Shown one piece after another: positions 16,178-23,763 of a DNA stretch of 64,000 nt. Each line of letters opens with the position of its first letter. Position 1 is the stretch's first letter. The notes below the pieces were generated by a model. That model was not told the origin of the DNA. It ran no database searches and saw only the letters and a list, made by a program, of their open reading frames with translations. A program made the translations under genes and the position numbers. This stretch comes from Paracoccus aminovorans. GTDB lineage: Bacteria; Pseudomonadota; Alphaproteobacteria; Rhodobacterales; Rhodobacteraceae. Location of the stretch: positions 409,383 through 473,382 of the forward strand of contig NZ_KQ955210.1 of assembly GCF_001546115.1 (NCBI RefSeq), read 5' to 3'.

Positions 16178-17122
16178 CTAGGCCGTCATCACCGCCGCGA
16201 AATGCGCCAGCGCCGCCTGCAGGAACAGGTCGCGGACGGGATCGCGCTCGATCATCGGCTCGTGCCGGCACTCCTCGAGTTCGAGAAGCCGGGCGCCCGG
16301 CCAGGCGGCGGCGCGGCTGCGGATGGCCTGGGGCGAGACGATGCGTTCGCCGTCGCCAAGCGCGATCAGCGCCGGCAGGCCGGGCGCGGGCAGCGTGGCC
16401 AGGCGGCGGCATTCCAGGATCGCCTCGCGCAGCCAGTCGTTGCTGGCGCCGCCGACCGAAATGTCGCGCCAGGCGGCGGCCTCGGCCACCAGCCGGCCCC
16501 AGCGCTGGCCGTCATGGGTCAGCAGGTTGTCGTGGAACGGGTCCAGCAGCACGAAGCTTTCCTCGCCGCCGGTGCGGGGCGCGGGATGGCCGCCGCGACC
16601 CAGCCGCGACAGCAGCGTCGCCAGCGCCAGCGCCGCCGGCTCGGGGATTCCGCGCAGGTTGATGCCCCACATGGGCGAGGAAAACACCACGCTCGCCACC
16701 GGCAGGCCGCCGTCCAGCGCCGCAAGCCCGATGGCCCCGCCCATGGAATGCGCCAGCAGATGCCAAGGCTGCGGCAGGTCCAGTTCCTGCGCCGCCACCA
16801 CCAACTCGACCACGTCGCGCTGGTAGTCGGCGAAACTGCCGATATGGCCGGGGCGGGTATTGTCCTGCAGCCGGTCGGACATGCCTTGCCCGCGCCAGTC
16901 CATCGACAGCACGTCAAGGCCCGCCGCATTCAGGTCCGCCGCCACGGCGGCGTATTTTTCCAGATATTCGGTGCGCCCGGGGAACAGCAGCACCGTCCCC
17001 GAGGCGCCGCCCGCCGCCCAATGCGCCGCCCGCAGCCGCACCCCGTCCTCGGCCCGCAGCCAGAAGGCGCGGGCGAGCGGCAGCGGGTCGCCCGGAAGCG
17101 TGTTGAAGGGCGCCGGGTTCAT
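16178..17122 (-). CDS. Alpha/beta hydrolase, lysophospholipase-like
   Basis: The protein has 314 residues. The nucleophile elbow is AHSMGG with Ser126, the oxyanion region LLFPGRTEYLEKY, the acid probably in the LGDGERIV strand, and the histidine in EECRHEPM near the C-terminus. This arrangement matches the PldB-type family (COG2267), annotated as lysophospholipases or monoacylglycerol lipases. The ATG at 17122 is four bases after the stop of the SCP2 gene, so the two genes form one unit. There is no signal peptide. The substrate is inferred only from the family. Confidence 0.85.
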   Translation of the reverse strand: MNPAPFNTLPGDPLPLARAFWLRAEDGVRLRAAHWAAGGASGTVLLFPGRTEYLEKYAAVAADLNAAGLDVLSMDWRGQGMSDRLQDNTRPGHIGSFADYQRDVVELVVAAQELDLPQPWHLLAHSMGGAIGLAALDGGLPVASVVFSSPMWGINLRGIPEPAALALATLLSRLGRGGHPAPRTGGEESFVLLDPFHDNLLTHDGQRWGRLVAEAAAWRDISVGGASNDWLREAILECRRLATLPAPGLPALIALGDGERIVSPQAIRSRAAAWPGARLLELEECRHEPMIERDPVRDLFLQAALAHFAAVMTA

Positions 17123-17126
17123 CGCG

Positions 17127-17411
17127 TCAGGACAGAAGCGCCCCCAGGCGCATGGCGGTGCCCATGGCGCCATCGACCTTGAGCTTGCCGGTCATGAAGG
17201 CGGTCGTGGGGTTCACGTCGCCCGCGATGATGCCCTCGAAGGTCTCGCGGCTGGCGGTCAGCGTCACCTCGGCCTCGTCATCCGCGGCGCGGGCGCCGTT
17301 CGCGTCGATATAGACCGAGCCTTCGCCCTCGATGACGAATTTGGCGGTGCCGTCGAAGCCCTTGGCTTTCTCGTCCAGCGCGGCCACGGCGGCCTCGACC
17401 ACTTTGCTCAT
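17127..17411 (-). CDS. SCP2 sterol-binding domain protein
   Basis: The protein has 94 residues and is a single SCP2-type lipid-binding fold. The signature FKFVIEGEGS-like strand is followed by ADCTLTAS-like and MTGKLKVDGAMGTAM segments (here AEVTLTASRETFEGI and FMTGKLKVDG). Such small SCP2 proteins bind fatty acyl chains or other hydrophobic ligands in the cytoplasm. It precedes the lysophospholipase-like hydrolase with a 4-bp gap, which suggests a lipid-related pair. It is divergent from the TPR gene. Confidence 0.88.
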   Translation of the reverse strand: MSKVVEAAVAALDEKAKGFDGTAKFVIEGEGSVYIDANGARAADDEAEVTLTASRETFEGIIAGDVNPTTAFMTGKLKVDGAMGTAMRLGALLS

Positions 17412-17460
17412 TCCATATCTCCTGTTCTCGTCTCTGGTATTGGTTGGGTGGGAGGTTTAC

Positions 17461-18180
17461 ATGGGGAATATGCGTTGGCCAGTCCCTGATTTCCATCATG
17501 CCGTCGCGGCAGGGCTTTTCCTGGGGCTGCTGGTCCCCGGCGCGGCCCCGGCATGGCCGGATGGCGCCTTTCGGGCGATACCGGTTCAGGATGCGGCCCC
17601 GCAAGAGAATTCTCCTGAAAATGAGAGCGATCCGCCCGCGGCCGACCCCCTGGCCGAGCCCGCCGCCCCGGCCGAGCCGACCGTCGCGGCGCTGGCCCGC
17701 GACCGCGAGGACCTGGACCTGCTGTTCGCCGAACTGGCCCAGCCCGAGGGCGAGGCCTGGGCCCGGGCCGAGACCGACATCCTGCGCATCTGGTCGCGCT
17801 CGGGCTCGGCCGCCATGGACCTGCTCTACAAGCGCGGCGAGGCGGCGCTGGACGCGGGCGACACGGCGACGGCCATCGGCCACCTGACGGCGCTGACCGA
17901 CCATGCCCCGGATTTCGCCGCCGGCTGGTATCTGCGCTCGGTCGCCTTCTACCTGGACGGTGATTACGGCCCCGCCATCGCCGATATCGAACAGGTGCTG
18001 CGGCTGGAGCCGCGCCATTTCGGCGCGCTGACCCAGCTTGGCACCATGCTGGAGGAGCTGGGCGACAAGCGCCGGGCGCTGGAGGCGTTCCAGGCCAGCC
18101 TGAAGATCCACCCGCACCAGCAGGACGCGCAGGATGCGGTGACGCGCATCGAACAGGAATTGCAAGGCACGGACGCCTGA
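17461..18180 (+). CDS. Exported TPR-repeat protein
   Basis: The protein has 239 residues. The ATG at 17461 follows GGGAGG with good spacing and gives a signal-type N-terminus (AAGLFLGLLVPGAAPAW) that an upstream in-frame start would bury. After an acidic Pro/Ala linker, the region from about residue 85 has two to three tetratricopeptide repeats (YKRGEAALDAGDTATAIGHL; LRSVAFYLDGDYGPAIADI; QLGTMLEELGDKRRALEAF). It is probably a periplasmic protein-interaction module. Its stop overlaps the start of the helicase gene (ATGA), conserved-looking coupling of two proteins from different compartments. Confidence 0.85.
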   Translation: MGNMRWPVPDFHHAVAAGLFLGLLVPGAAPAWPDGAFRAIPVQDAAPQENSPENESDPPAADPLAEPAAPAEPTVAALARDREDLDLLFAELAQPEGEAWARAETDILRIWSRSGSAAMDLLYKRGEAALDAGDTATAIGHLTALTDHAPDFAAGWYLRSVAFYLDGDYGPAIADIEQVLRLEPRHFGALTQLGTMLEELGDKRRALEAFQASLKIHPHQQDAQDAVTRIEQELQGTDA

Positions 18181-21095
18181 TGAACGACAGATCCCGGGTC
18201 ACGGCCGTGCTTGGCCCGACCAATACCGGCAAGACCCATTATGCCATCGACCGGATGCTGGCGCATCGCACCGGGGTCATCGGCCTGCCGCTGCGCCTGC
18301 TGGCGCGCGAGGTTTATGACCGCATCGTCAAGGCGCGCGGCCCCTCGGTCGTGGCGCTGGTCACGGGCGAGGAGCGCATCGTCCCCGAGCGCGTGCAATA
18401 CTGGGTCGCCACCACCGAGGCCATGCCCGAGGTCGGCGCCGATTTCGTCGCCATCGACGAGATCCAGCTTTGCGCCGACCCGGAACGCGGCCATGTCTTC
18501 ACCGACCGGCTGCTGAACATGCGGGGCCTGCACGAAACCCTGCTGCTGGGCAGCGACACCATGCGCCCGGCCATCGCCGCGCTGGTCCCCGGCGTGCAGT
18601 TCATGCGGCGCGAGCGGTTTTCCACCCTGTCCTGGGCCGGCTCGAAAAAGATCAGCCGGATGCCGCCGCGCTCGGCCATCGTCTGCTTCTCGGCCGACGA
18701 GGTCTATGCCACGGCCGAGCTGATCCGGCGCCAGAAGGGCGGCTGCGCCGTGGTCATGGGCGCGCTGTCGCCCCGGACGCGCAACGCCCAGGTCGCGATG
18801 TATCAGAACGGCGAGGTGGATTTCCTGGTCGCCACCGACGCCATCGGCATGGGGCTGAACCTCGACATCCGCCACATCGCCTTTTCCGGCACCGAGAAAT
18901 TCGACGGCCGCCGCTATCGCCCGCTGTTCCCGCATGAGCTGGGCCAGATCGCCGGCCGCGCCGGGCGCCATACCGAGCCGGGCACCTTCGGCGTCACCGG
19001 CGACGCCTCGCCCTTGGACGAGGGGCTGATCGATGCGATCGAGAACCACCGCTTCCAGCCCATCGCGCGGCTGATGTGGCGCAATGCGGCGCTGGAATTC
19101 GGCACGGTCGAGCGGCTGATCGCCAGCCTCGAGGCCGCGCCGCAGTCGGAATGGCTGAGCCGCGGGCGCGAGGCCGACGACCTGCGGGCGCTGAAGACGC
19201 TGACCTCGATGCCCGAGATCCGCGACATGCTGACGCATCCCAAGGATGTGCGGCTCTTGTGGGACGTGTGCCGGATCCCGGATTTCCGCTCGATCTCGGC
19301 GGCGGAGCATGCGACGCTGCTGGCGCGCATCTTCGGCTTCCTGCGGGTCGGCACTGTGCCCGGCGACTGGCTGCGCAAGCAGATCGAGCGCATCGACAAG
19401 ACCCAGGGCGATATCGACACATTGTCGAAACGATTGGCATTTATCCGGACCTGGACCTATGTCGCGCAGCGTTCGGGGTGGGTTTCCGACGAAAGTCATT
19501 GGCGCGCCGAGACGCGCGCGGTAGAAGATCGACTGTCGGACGCGTTGCACGCGGCGCTGACGCAAAGATTCGTGGACCGGCGCACCTCTGTGCTGCTGCG
19601 CCGGCTCAAGCAGAAGGAGAGCCTTTTGGCCGAGGTGAATGACAAGGGCGAAGTGACGGTCGAGGGCGAATTCGCCGGCCGACTGGAAGGCTTCCGCTTC
19701 CATGCCGATCCGAATGCGACCGGGGACGAGGCGAAGATGCTGTCCCGCGCCGCCTATGAGGCCCTGAGGCCCGAGTTCCACCTGCGGGCCGATCGCTTCT
19801 ACAACGCGCCGGACACCGAGCTGGACTTTACCGAGCAGGGCGGCCTGATGTGGGGTTCGTCCGCCGTCGGCAAGCTGGTCAAGGGCACCGAGCCGCTGAA
19901 GCCCGGCGTCGAGGCCTTCGTCGACGAAGAGGCCGGCCCGGACATCGCCGAGAAGGTGCGCCGCCGGCTGCAGCATTTCATCGACCGCAAGATCGCCACC
20001 GCCTTCGAGCCGCTGCAGGCGCTGAAGAATGACGAGACGCTGACCGGCCTGGCCCGCGGCTTTGCCTTCCGCCTGGTCGAGGCGCTGGGCGTGCTGCCGC
20101 GCGAGGGCGTCGCGAACGAGGTCAAGGAGCTGGACCAGGAGGCGCGCGGCCTGCTGCGCAAGCATGGCGTGCGCTTCGGCCAGTTCACCATCTTCCAGCC
20201 GGCGCTGCTGAAGCCGGCGCCGACCCGGCTGCGGCTGGTGCTCTGGGGTCTGGATCAGGGGCTGGCGGAGTTCCCGGAAAGCCCGCCCCCCGGGCTGGTG
20301 ACGATCCCGAATCTGCCGGACGTGCCCAAGGGCTATTACACGCTCTCGGGCTATCACCCGGCGGGTGAACGCGCGATCCGCATCGACATGCTGGAACGGC
20401 TGGCCGACATGCTGCGCGGCCAGGACAGCCGCGGCGGTTTCGAGGCGACCCCGGACATGCTGTCGATCACCGGCATGACACTGGAACAGTTCTCGGGGCT
20501 GATGGGCGGCCTCGGCTATCGCGCCGAGCGCGGCGAGCGTCCCAAGGCCCGCGCCGAGGCGCCGGCGCCCGAGCCCGCGCCCGAACCGGCCGATCACGAG
20601 CATCCGCTGACCGAGGAGGAAAGCGTGCTGGCCGCCGAGACCCGCGCCAGGTGGGAGGCCGAGCAGGCCGCCCGCAAGGCTGCCGAGGCCGAGGCGGCGG
20701 GCGAGGCGGCCGAGGAAGCCGCGCCCGAGATGGAGGTGTTCTACACCTTCACCTGGGCGCCGCGTCCGCGCGGTGGCCATCGCCGCCCCGAGCGCGGCGA
20801 GCGTCAGGGTCAGGCTGCGCAGGGTGAACGCGCGCCGCGTCCGCAAGGGGAGCGCGGCCCGCGCCGGGACCGCGACGGCGACAAGCCGCGCGAAGGCGGC
20901 AAGCCCTTCGAGGGCAAGCGCCGCGGCGACGACAATCGCGGCGAGCGCGGGCCCAAGGGCAAGCCGCGCTTCGACAAGGGCAAGCCCCGCCACGAGGGCC
21001 CGAAAAGCTTCGAGGCCCGCCCGCCGCGCGCCGAGAAGCCGATCGATCCCGACAGCCCCTTCGCCATCCTGGCCTCGCTCAAGAACAAACCGTGA
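18180..21095 (+). CDS. Suv3-like superfamily 2 RNA helicase
   Basis: The protein has 971 residues. Walker A is GPTNTGKTHY (Gly12-Lys18-Thr19), motif II is AIDEIQLCAD, and the second RecA domain holds ATDAIGMGLNLDI and QIAGRAGRHTEPG, as in the mitochondrial/bacterial Suv3 group of NTP-dependent RNA helicases. Residues from ~810 onward are first acidic/Ala-rich and then a long Arg/Gly/Lys/Pro-rich tail (ERGERQGQAAQ-like), typical of RNA-binding extensions. Suv3 works in RNA degradation in mitochondria; a matching role here is inferred. It overlaps the TPR gene upstream (ATGA) and the S4 protein gene downstream (GTGA). Confidence 0.88.
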   Translation: MNDRSRVTAVLGPTNTGKTHYAIDRMLAHRTGVIGLPLRLLAREVYDRIVKARGPSVVALVTGEERIVPERVQYWVATTEAMPEVGADFVAIDEIQLCADPERGHVFTDRLLNMRGLHETLLLGSDTMRPAIAALVPGVQFMRRERFSTLSWAGSKKISRMPPRSAIVCFSADEVYATAELIRRQKGGCAVVMGALSPRTRNAQVAMYQNGEVDFLVATDAIGMGLNLDIRHIAFSGTEKFDGRRYRPLFPHELGQIAGRAGRHTEPGTFGVTGDASPLDEGLIDAIENHRFQPIARLMWRNAALEFGTVERLIASLEAAPQSEWLSRGREADDLRALKTLTSMPEIRDMLTHPKDVRLLWDVCRIPDFRSISAAEHATLLARIFGFLRVGTVPGDWLRKQIERIDKTQGDIDTLSKRLAFIRTWTYVAQRSGWVSDESHWRAETRAVEDRLSDALHAALTQRFVDRRTSVLLRRLKQKESLLAEVNDKGEVTVEGEFAGRLEGFRFHADPNATGDEAKMLSRAAYEALRPEFHLRADRFYNAPDTELDFTEQGGLMWGSSAVGKLVKGTEPLKPGVEAFVDEEAGPDIAEKVRRRLQHFIDRKIATAFEPLQALKNDETLTGLARGFAFRLVEALGVLPREGVANEVKELDQEARGLLRKHGVRFGQFTIFQPALLKPAPTRLRLVLWGLDQGLAEFPESPPPGLVTIPNLPDVPKGYYTLSGYHPAGERAIRIDMLERLADMLRGQDSRGGFEATPDMLSITGMTLEQFSGLMGGLGYRAERGERPKARAEAPAPEPAPEPADHEHPLTEEESVLAAETRARWEAEQAARKAAEAEAAGEAAEEAAPEMEVFYTFTWAPRPRGGHRRPERGERQGQAAQGERAPRPQGERGPRRDRDGDKPREGGKPFEGKRRGDDNRGERGPKGKPRFDKGKPRHEGPKSFEARPPRAEKPIDPDSPFAILASLKNKP

Positions 21096-21367
21096 GCGAG
21101 GCGGCGGCGGACACGGTCCGGCTGGACCGCTGGCTGCATTTCGCCCGGGTGTTCAAGACCCGCACCCTTGCCGCCGATGCCATCGTCGGCGGGGGAATCC
21201 GGCTGAACGGCCAGCCCTGCAGCAAGCCCGCCCAGCCGGTGCGACATGGTGACACGGTCACCGTCTCGGCCCATGGCCGGGTCCGGGCGCTGCGGGTGCT
21301 GAACTGTGGCGAAAGACGCGGCCCGGCAACCGAGGCCGCAACGCTTTACGAGGAAATCGGCCCCTGA
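21092..21367 (+). CDS. S4-domain RNA-binding protein (Hsp15/HslR family)
   Basis: The protein has 91 residues. An S4 domain covers about residues 9-70: VRLDRWLHFARVFKTRTLA, GGGIRLNGQPCSKPAQPV and HGDTVTVSAHG. Hsp15 of E. coli binds stalled 50S subunits carrying peptidyl-tRNA. Translation begins at a GTG inside the helicase stop (GTGA), so it is translated only after the helicase. It is shorter than E. coli HslR (about 133) because it lacks the basic C-terminal tail. Confidence 0.88.
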   Translation: MSEAAADTVRLDRWLHFARVFKTRTLAADAIVGGGIRLNGQPCSKPAQPVRHGDTVTVSAHGRVRALRVLNCGERRGPATEAATLYEEIGP

Positions 21368-21484
21368 TTCGGCGCTGCGGCGCGGCATTCCCGGAACCCC
21401 GTTCCGCGGCCGCGCGCTGGCCTGGAATGTCGTCCCGCGGCCCCGGCCTTGCCTGTGATGCCCGTCTTTTCACCGGCGCCGGCC

Positions 21485-21513
21485 TTGAATGATGATCGCG
21501 TCAGGCGTAACTA
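21485..21513 (+). promoter_or_regulatory. Possible sigma-70-type promoter of fdxA
   Basis: TTGAAT is separated by 17 bp from TAACTA, 31 bp before the fdxA ATG. The -35 is good and the -10 poor, so this is only suggestive. Confidence 0.3.
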
Positions 21514-21543
21514 CCCGCTCAGGAAAGCAGGAACCAGCGCCCC

Positions 21544-21882
21544 ATGACCTACGTCGTCACCGATAACTGCATTATGTGCAAATACACCGATTGTGTCGAG
21601 GTATGTCCCGTCGACTGTTTCTACGAGGGCGAGAACACGCTGGTCATCCACCCCGACGAATGCATCGACTGCGGGGTCTGCGAACCGGAATGCCCGGCCG
21701 ACGCCATCCGCCCCGATACCGAGCCGGACATGGAGACCTGGGTCGAGTTCAACCGCAAATATGCCGAACTCTGGCCGGTCATCACCCGCAAGAAGGACCC
21801 GATGCCCGGCTATGAGGAGATGGACGGCCAGCCCGGCAAGCTCGAGAAATATTTCTCGGAAGCGCCCGGCGAGGGGGATTGA
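21544..21882 (+). CDS. fdxA: Seven-iron ferredoxin FdxA
   Basis: The protein has 112 residues. Cysteines CIMCKYTDCVEVCPVDC carry the 3Fe-4S/4Fe-4S ligands of the first half, and CIDCGVCEPECP those of the second half. The C-terminal extension (FNRKYAELWPVI onward) is typical of the 107-112 residue Azotobacter-type 7Fe ferredoxins found across Alphaproteobacteria. It is a soluble electron carrier of low potential; the partner is not known. The gene is monocistronic and lies upstream of carD. Confidence 0.95.
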   Translation: MTYVVTDNCIMCKYTDCVEVCPVDCFYEGENTLVIHPDECIDCGVCEPECPADAIRPDTEPDMETWVEFNRKYAELWPVITRKKDPMPGYEEMDGQPGKLEKYFSEAPGEGD

Positions 21883-21997
21883 GCCTGCGCCCGGCCGATC
21901 ATGCTGCGCTGCGGCGACTGTGGTCGATGGGCATCAATAGTCGTATTTGTCTGCAAGGACGTAGCGTAAGGCAGCGGGAATCGTTAGACGGCGCTTT

Positions 21998-22030
21998 GTG
22001 GACAAGGACGAGCGATTCGTCCCCGTCCAC
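21998..22030. repeat. Interrupted 12-bp inverted repeat
   Basis: GTGGAC-AA-GGACGA, five bases, then TCGTCC-CC-GTCCAC. Both arms pair perfectly apart from the symmetric two-base bulges. It lies 116 bp after fdxA with no T tract, so it is not a standard terminator. It could be a protein binding site or an RNA hairpin. Confidence 0.6.
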
Positions 22031-22121
22031 GCATCGGTTCTGCCGGTGAAGGGTTGCGAGTTCCTGATTTTACGATGGTTTTTCACAGACGGCGGAACCG
22101 ATGCCGCTTTGCAGCGAGGCT

Positions 22122-22150
22122 TTGAATCGCGGCGTATTTTATGATATGAT
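22122..22150 (+). promoter_or_regulatory. Candidate sigma-70 promoter for the carD leader
   Basis: TTGAAT, 17 bp, TATGAT. Transcription would begin near 22157, giving a leader of about 164 nt before carD. The local AT-rich patch supports a promoter here. Confidence 0.5.
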
Positions 22151-22254
22151 GTCGGCATATCGCGCCGATCAGGCCGCCTTGGTGGCTTGGTCGGCGTTGC
22201 TGCCTGTTCTGTCCGCAATCCGGCCAGATCCGCGAAAACGATGAATTGGCCCGT

Positions 22255-22285
22255 AAGGGGGGATCGTCCCGCCTTGGGGTTTTTT
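22255..22285 (+). terminator. Terminator-like hairpin in the carD leader
   Basis: AAGGGGGGA pairs with TCCCGCCTT (one G-G mismatch) around a TCG loop, followed by GGGG and six T residues. It ends 35 bp before the carD ATG and about 130 nt after the candidate promoter. It could end a small RNA or act as an attenuator for carD. Confidence 0.5.
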
Positions 22286-22320
22286 GTGCCGCAGCGCGGC
22301 GCAACTGCGAAGGAAGCCCA

Positions 22321-22830
22321 ATGTCGAAAGTCAAGAAGACCGAGTTCCGTCCCGATGATTTCGTGGTCTATCCGACCCATGGCGTGGGACGCATCGTCTC
22401 GATCGAAGAGCAGGAGGTCGCCGGGCTGCGCCTCGAGATGTTCGTGATTTCGTTCGAAAAGGACAAGATGACCCTGCGCGTGCCGACCGCCCGCGCCTCC
22501 GAGATCGGCATGCGCGGCCTCTCGACCCCGGACCTGGTCGAGCGCGCGCTGGACACGCTGAAGGGCAAGGCCCGCGTCAAGCGCCAGATGTGGTCGCGCC
22601 GCGCCGTGGAATACGAGGCCAAGATCAACTCCGGCGACCTGATCTCCATCGCCGAGGTGGTGCGCGACCTGCACCGCAGCGACGACCAGCGCGAGCAGTC
22701 CTATTCCGAACGTCAGCTCTATGAATCGGCGCTGGACCGGCTGACCCGCGAAGTCGCCGCGGTGGCCGGCATGGACGAGGCCGGCGCGCAGAAGAAGGTC
22801 GAGACGGTGCTGACCGCCCGCGCGGCCTGA
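22321..22830 (+). CDS. carD: CarD-family transcription factor
   Basis: The protein has 169 residues. The N-terminal RNA-polymerase-interacting domain (about 10-75) begins FRPDDFVVYPTHGVGRIVSI and the C-terminal helical DNA-binding part includes RQMWSRRAVEYEAKINSGD. CarD binds the beta subunit of RNA polymerase and stabilises open complexes; in Rhodobacter sphaeroides it activates many promoters that lack a T at the -7 position. The ATG at 22321 has GAAGGAAG upstream. It is followed by a strong terminator and seems to be transcribed alone behind a long leader. Confidence 0.93.
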   Translation: MSKVKKTEFRPDDFVVYPTHGVGRIVSIEEQEVAGLRLEMFVISFEKDKMTLRVPTARASEIGMRGLSTPDLVERALDTLKGKARVKRQMWSRRAVEYEAKINSGDLISIAEVVRDLHRSDDQREQSYSERQLYESALDRLTREVAAVAGMDEAGAQKKVETVLTARAA

Positions 22831-22851
22831 TCCGGCACGGCAAGACCATCC

Positions 22852-22876
22852 GGGGCGCCCTTGGGGCGCCCTTTTT
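22852..22876 (+). terminator. carD terminator
   Basis: GGGGCGCC and GGCGCCC form a GC hairpin with loop CTTG-type bases followed by TTTTT on the plus strand. Its last bases touch the stop of the convergent lyase gene. Confidence 0.8.
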
Positions 22877-23697
22877 CATGCCCGCATGATCGCCTCGATC
22901 TCGGCCCCCGGCAGGGCGTCCCGGGCATAGGCAAAGGTGCCGAAGTCGCGCACTTCGCGCGCCGCCCGCATCAGCCCGCCAAGCGCCGCCCGCGCGAAGG
23001 AACCGCCGACGCTGACCCGGCGCACGCCGGCCTCGGCCAGTTCCGCCAGGCTGTAGCTGGGTCCGCGCAGCCCCATCACCACGTTCACCGGCTTGTCGAG
23101 CGCGGCGCAGACCCGGCGGATCGCCGCGAGGTCGGGCAGGCCCGGCGCGTAAAGCACATCGGCCCCGGCCTGCGAAAACGCCTGGAGCCGGCGGATGGTG
23201 TTGTCGAGGTCCGGGCGGCCGCAGAGGAAATTCTCGGCCCGCGCGGTCAGCAGGAAGGGCAGGCCGCGCGCCGCCTCGGCCGCCGCCCGCACCCGCGCCA
23301 CGGCCTCGGCGAAGTCGAAGATCGGCGCGGCGGGATCGCCGGTCGCATCCTCGATCGAGCCGCCGACCAGCCCGGTCGCAGCCGCGCGGCGCATGGTCTC
23401 GGCGCAGCCCTCGGGCGTGGCGGCAAAGCCGTTGCCGAGATCGGCCGAGACGGGCAGCGCCGTCGCGGCCACGATTTCCGCCGCATTGGCCAGCACCGCC
23501 TCGAGCCCCAGCGCGCCCGGGTCGTCGGGCCGGCCCCGTGAGAAGGCTAGGCCCGCGCTGGTCGTCGCCAAGGCCGGAAAGCCAAGGCTCGCCAGCAGCC
23601 TGGCCGAGCCCGCATCCCAGGGATTCGGGATGACGAAGGCCCCGGGTTGCGCATGCAGCGCCTTGAATTGCTGGAACTTCGCTGTCTGATCCGCCAT
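22876..23697 (-). CDS. Isocitrate lyase/PEP mutase family enzyme
   Basis: The protein has 273 residues and a TIM-barrel of the ICL/PEPM superfamily. Visible signatures are ALATTSAGLAFSRG, SADLGNGF, the metal-site strand GGSIEDATGDP and LLTARAENFLCGR. It lacks the KKCGH motif of true isocitrate lyase. Members of this branch (often annotated as carboxyphosphonoenolpyruvate mutase or 2-methylisocitrate lyase-like) cleave or rearrange C-C or C-P bonds in small acids; the substrate is not predictable. It is a monocistronic gene converging on carD. Confidence 0.85.
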   Translation of the reverse strand: MADQTAKFQQFKALHAQPGAFVIPNPWDAGSARLLASLGFPALATTSAGLAFSRGRPDDPGALGLEAVLANAAEIVAATALPVSADLGNGFAATPEGCAETMRRAAATGLVGGSIEDATGDPAAPIFDFAEAVARVRAAAEAARGLPFLLTARAENFLCGRPDLDNTIRRLQAFSQAGADVLYAPGLPDLAAIRRVCAALDKPVNVVMGLRGPSYSLAELAEAGVRRVSVGGSFARAALGGLMRAAREVRDFGTFAYARDALPGAEIEAIMRA

Positions 23698-23763
23698 CGC
23701 CGCCCCCTTGCCGATACCGTCGCCAGTCTAGCGGATCGGAACGAAAAGGGAGCGGCGTTTGCG

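Larger units (their letters stand above)
21883..22320 (+). other. 438-bp gap between fdxA and carD
   Basis: This stretch holds no convincing protein gene. A 74-codon minus-strand frame (21934-22158) is open but has no recognisable product. Base composition is clearly less GC-rich than the flanks around 22050-22160. It contains a 12-bp interrupted inverted repeat (21998-22030), a candidate promoter (22122-22150) and a terminator-like hairpin (22255-22285) in front of carD, listed separately. Confidence 0.6.

Noticed and set aside
21934..22158. A 74-codon minus-strand frame in the fdxA-carD gap
   Set aside because: No ribosome site, no recognisable product, and it overlaps the candidate carD promoter region. 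It might be a relic but does not reach the standard for a gene.
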